DNA of 64,000 bases, taken from positions 46,766,526 through 46,830,525 of the forward strand of contig OX246740.1 in the NCBI GenBank assembly GCA_945910005.1. The letters are read 5' to 3'. Position numbers and translations under genes: made by a program. The notes below the pieces were generated by a model. The model was not told where the DNA came from. It saw only the letters and a list, made by a program, of their open reading frames with translations, and did not search any database. This document shows, in pieces, positions 61,206 through 64,000 of the stretch. This DNA comes from Isoperla grammatica. Taxonomy: Eukaryota > Arthropoda > Insecta > Plecoptera > Perlodidae. Numbering within the stretch: the stretch's first letter is position 1; every line of letters begins with the position of its first letter.

Positions 61206-61428
61206 CATTTAGGACCTGCTCCCCAACCGCACGAGGAACGATACTAGTGGTCTAAACTCTGAAGTATAATTAACGTTTCTTTTCCAAATTGTGAGGTAGC
61301 TGTGACGTAGAAACAGTAGGGTTTATTGTATAAACTTGGAGTCCGTAACTTTTATGAGGCGATGGTAGGAAAAGAAAAGAAAGGATATGAAGGGAAGCTC
61401 ATTTGTTACGCAATCTTGCCCCCACCCT

Positions 61429-61430
<2 letters not shown>

Positions 61431-61476
<46 letters not shown>
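61431..61476. repeat. (TA)n microsatellite
   Basis: About 22 TA units. Confidence 0.95.
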
Positions 61477-61477
<1 letters not shown>

Positions 61478-61886
61478 GCATTAGTGTTTTTAAAATTAGT
61501 GTTTTAATTTATATTGTACACCAGTAATAAAATGGTTAAATTGCACTTGTAATTTACTTTAAATGTAGAACCAAAAATCAACCAAGAATAGTTCTACACC
61601 AATGTACCACTAATGACTCGATAGCTAAAAACACCATCCATATATTATGTAGTTTTAGTTCAACTGTGGCTTATCGTGCATTTAGTACCGGTCAATTGCA
61701 TGTGACCTTGTTACAATGATTATAATTGGCATTAAATCACCTGCAGCATCATTGCAGCAGCACGAAGTGAGCTTGCGCGTGAATACATTAACTTGATATA
61801 CTCCCGATTTCGTAAATCGCGTTATTTATTTAGCGATTCGTCTTCTGCGCACAGTAGTTAGCGACCCGAATAGGTTGTCGTTAGTG

Positions 61887-61913
61887 GGGTGGGGGGGGGG
61901 GGGGGGGGGGGGT
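61887..61913. repeat. Poly-G run
   Basis: About 25 G with one early T; possible G-quadruplex. Confidence 0.9.
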
Positions 61914-62000
61914 ATAGATTAGATGAGATTAATACTGACTCGTTGCCTATAGTGATGTAACACACGATACTAGTTCACTACCTATATGTCTCTGGTTCGA

Positions 62001-62215
62001 TAAATAAATAAATTCGTATTTAGAGTTTACCCACTTGGTCAAATAACTGATTTTCAGTGGCGGAATTTAATTTAAAGCGACTAAGATAACTCTGTTGGCT
62101 CCGAACACCATAGACGAGCCAACAACTAAAGATCGATATTTGTAAGTATAAAATATGGGAATCAGTGATTGGACAGTGCGAACACTCGCGGAAAAATGCC
62201 AGAACCAACAAGATA
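62001..62215 (-). repeat. Dispersed repeat family A, copy 3 (inverted)
   Basis: Read on the minus strand it contains GTGTTCGCACTGTCCAATCA, ATCGATCTTTAGTTG and AAACTCTAAATACGAATTTA, matching copies 1 and 2 with more divergence. Confidence 0.75.
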
Positions 62216-62374
62216 GATTTAGAACGACTTTGAATTCGTAACAATGGGACGTCTCCAAAGTCACCGTGTATTCCTAACACGATACCGGTTCACTAGTAAT
62301 CTTTTCTCCAGTCAATAGGCGAATGCCAAGATTGAATCCTATAAAATAGTCGTTGGACATTCTCCCTTGCCCAC

Positions 62375-62660
62375 TAATAATAATAATTTTTGTAGGAATA
62401 CCCGTTCTAGGGTGCACACCAGCTTTACCTGATGTGCCCCTCTTCAGGTGACTAACTACGTTATTAGGGTGTTTGGATAGTTGGGAAGGATTGTCCGAGG
62501 GCTGATAGTATGACTCAATCCCAGCATTCGCTTTTACGACTGAGGAAAACCTCGGAAAAAACCTACAGTCAGGACTGCCGGTGGCCGGAATCGAACCGGC
62601 GACCTCCCGAATTAGAGTCTCGCGTCTTACCGCTGAGCCACCTCTATCGGTCCTTGCCCA
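62375..62660 (-). mobile_element. tRNA-derived SINE with A and B boxes
   Basis: On the minus strand the head has an A-box (TGGCTCAGCGG) and a B-box (GGTTCGATTCC) with a pairing T-arm. It is followed by a core (GAGGTTTTCCTCAGTCG, AAAGCGAATGCTGGGA) shared with 5160-5290 and a tail ending in (ATT)n. The acceptor arm cannot pair, so it is a SINE head rather than a functional tRNA. Confidence 0.8.
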
Positions 62661-64000
62661 CTGTAACCAGATACCTATCTGGACATGTTGCTGGTTCCTA
62701 CGAAGAACTATTATTTTATGAACTTGTTATAAACTTTCGTTGTACGGTTTTATTTTGTGTAGAGAAGTTGTTCTATACACAGCGTGGGTTGTTTGTACCG
62801 CAAAGTTGACATAAATTTAAACTTTTGTGTTTATGAACGTGATATATACAAGGAAGTAAACCTATTTTGTAAACTAGCAAAGCGCTTAATAGGAAACCAC
62901 ATTGTTAGGAAGAAACTTTAGTTTTAATAATATTTGTTTTGTTTTGAAAGATTACAGAGGGCCATAGAGCGAAAGTATTATTAAACATGTGGTAAAACGC
63001 TTAATTAATGTTCTGTGAGAAAGACGGTATAAAATAATATAGAATGTTGAACGATTGGCACAATCACGTTTTGATTGAAATTTGAAAACGAAAAGCATAT
63101 TATGGGTATACCCGGTCAAAGTACAAACTGAAATATACTAAAATGCATGCTGAGCTTTTCCATGTCAGTGGATAAAATGATGGATTTTTGTGTGCAGTTT
63201 AACCATCTTCTTTTTTGCGTATATTTTAATCTTCATTACATTTGAATCTAAATGCAGTAAATCACAAACAGACACAAAAGTAACATTCAAAGCGCTCATT
63301 TTAATATTGGAACGGTTTTGAAATCTAATATCATATCCTCGGAGTTTACATAAATCCTAGATTCCCAGCACAATATATTCTCTATCTCAATCCCACTCAA
63401 TAAAGTAGATTTTATACTGTTTGCATTTGGTCCCTTTGCACTACTTGTTATACGTTTTGTATTAATATGCTTATATCCATCTGTGCTATCTGCCATTGGT
63501 AATAAATGGCAAACGACCACTGTTGTTCACGGATGCATACACATTTTACCATAAGCTCAGGGGCTTACATTTAAGCGTTCGGAGTTTAACTTTAATCCAG
63601 GTCACGATAATAATGTAGATAGTGTATATTACAGAAGTTTGAGTTGCCTCTACTAATATAATGGATGCACGTTGTGTTCAAACTTCAAAGGCAATGGACA
63701 TATACCAACTCAATCGGATAAATTTAACTACGTTCGCCGTTGCCTTCTGTATGATCCTCTAAGACCGTATTGGATTTATTTACAAAGCTTTGCCATGTAG
63801 TGATGGAGTAATGGTTTAGACAACGTGTACGGTGCACATGGTTTATTATTTTATGTTATACCTATTCAGTTCTGAAAACTGATTTACTTTTCTTTGGATG
63901 CTAAAAATTCCATTCCCGCTGAGATTCGGAAGTCAAATTTTACTCGTTTGCATATGAATTAAAACATTTTTCTTATAGGATACGATTTTCCACCATCTCC
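62661..64000. other. AT-rich end of the window, no gene supported
   Basis: No recognisable exon, RNA gene or complete repeat. Open frames here are short and domain-free. Confidence 0.5.

Noticed and set aside
62575..62655. tRNA gene on the minus strand
   Set aside because: A-box, B-box and T-arm are present, but the acceptor strands do not pair and a SINE body with (ATT)n tail follows; called as a SINE.

Overview
This window is nuclear DNA from an animal, most likely an arthropod and perhaps a hemimetabolous insect (inference). Its genes are split into small coding exons with GT-AG introns of 0.1-4 kb. The genome is AT-rich and packed with short non-autonomous DNA transposons, tRNA-derived SINEs and microsatellites. 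A Star-like gene, a Merlin with the YQMTPEMW block and arthropod-looking SINE cores fit this view. The short palindrome TAGGCCTA is very common in the non-coding DNA. No bacterial-type operon, CRISPR array or prophage was seen.

Six genes can be modelled, five of them complete. Exon phases agree across every junction. (1) Merlin/NF2, minus strand, 4228 to beyond the left edge. (2) A coiled-coil, shugoshin-like protein, minus strand, 20868-14510, 532 residues. (3) PDCD2 (Zfrp8), plus strand, 25788-27454, 365 residues. (4) KCTD9, plus strand, 28926-33641, 407 residues. (5) A TspanC8 tetraspanin, plus strand, 42307-45637, 285 residues. (6) A Star-like type II membrane protein, minus strand, 54591-53221, 274 residues. 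The genes are unrelated housekeeping or signalling genes and do not form a functional cluster. Merlin (Hippo), TspanC8 (ADAM10/Notch) and Star (EGFR ligand export) all act in membrane signalling, but nothing here shows linked regulation.

The rest is mostly mobile DNA. Elements with clear ends and target-site duplications (TSDs) include four hAT-type elements with 8-bp TSDs (7354-8947, 11223-11988, 19080-19646, 40279-40729) and two Harbinger-like elements with 3-bp TSDs (2171-2883, 36091-36733). There is also a TTAA element (9665-10341), several pogo/Tigger-like elements with TA TSDs, and an LTR element with apparently identical 468-bp LTRs carrying only a coiled-coil gag-like ORF (50311-52881). 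At 21.1-24.9 kb a CR1/L2-like LINE is split by a 2053-bp transposon with inverted repeats of about 470 bp, which itself holds a 186-bp Tigger-like element. The right-hand 8 kb (about 56-64 kb) has no gene I can support. It holds homopolymer runs, a large (TAATA)n array within a tandem duplication, and SINE and other repeat copies.

I found no clear new multi-gene system. The best candidates for undescribed biology are the long-TIR transposon family with a 4-bp TSD and the young gag-only LTR element.
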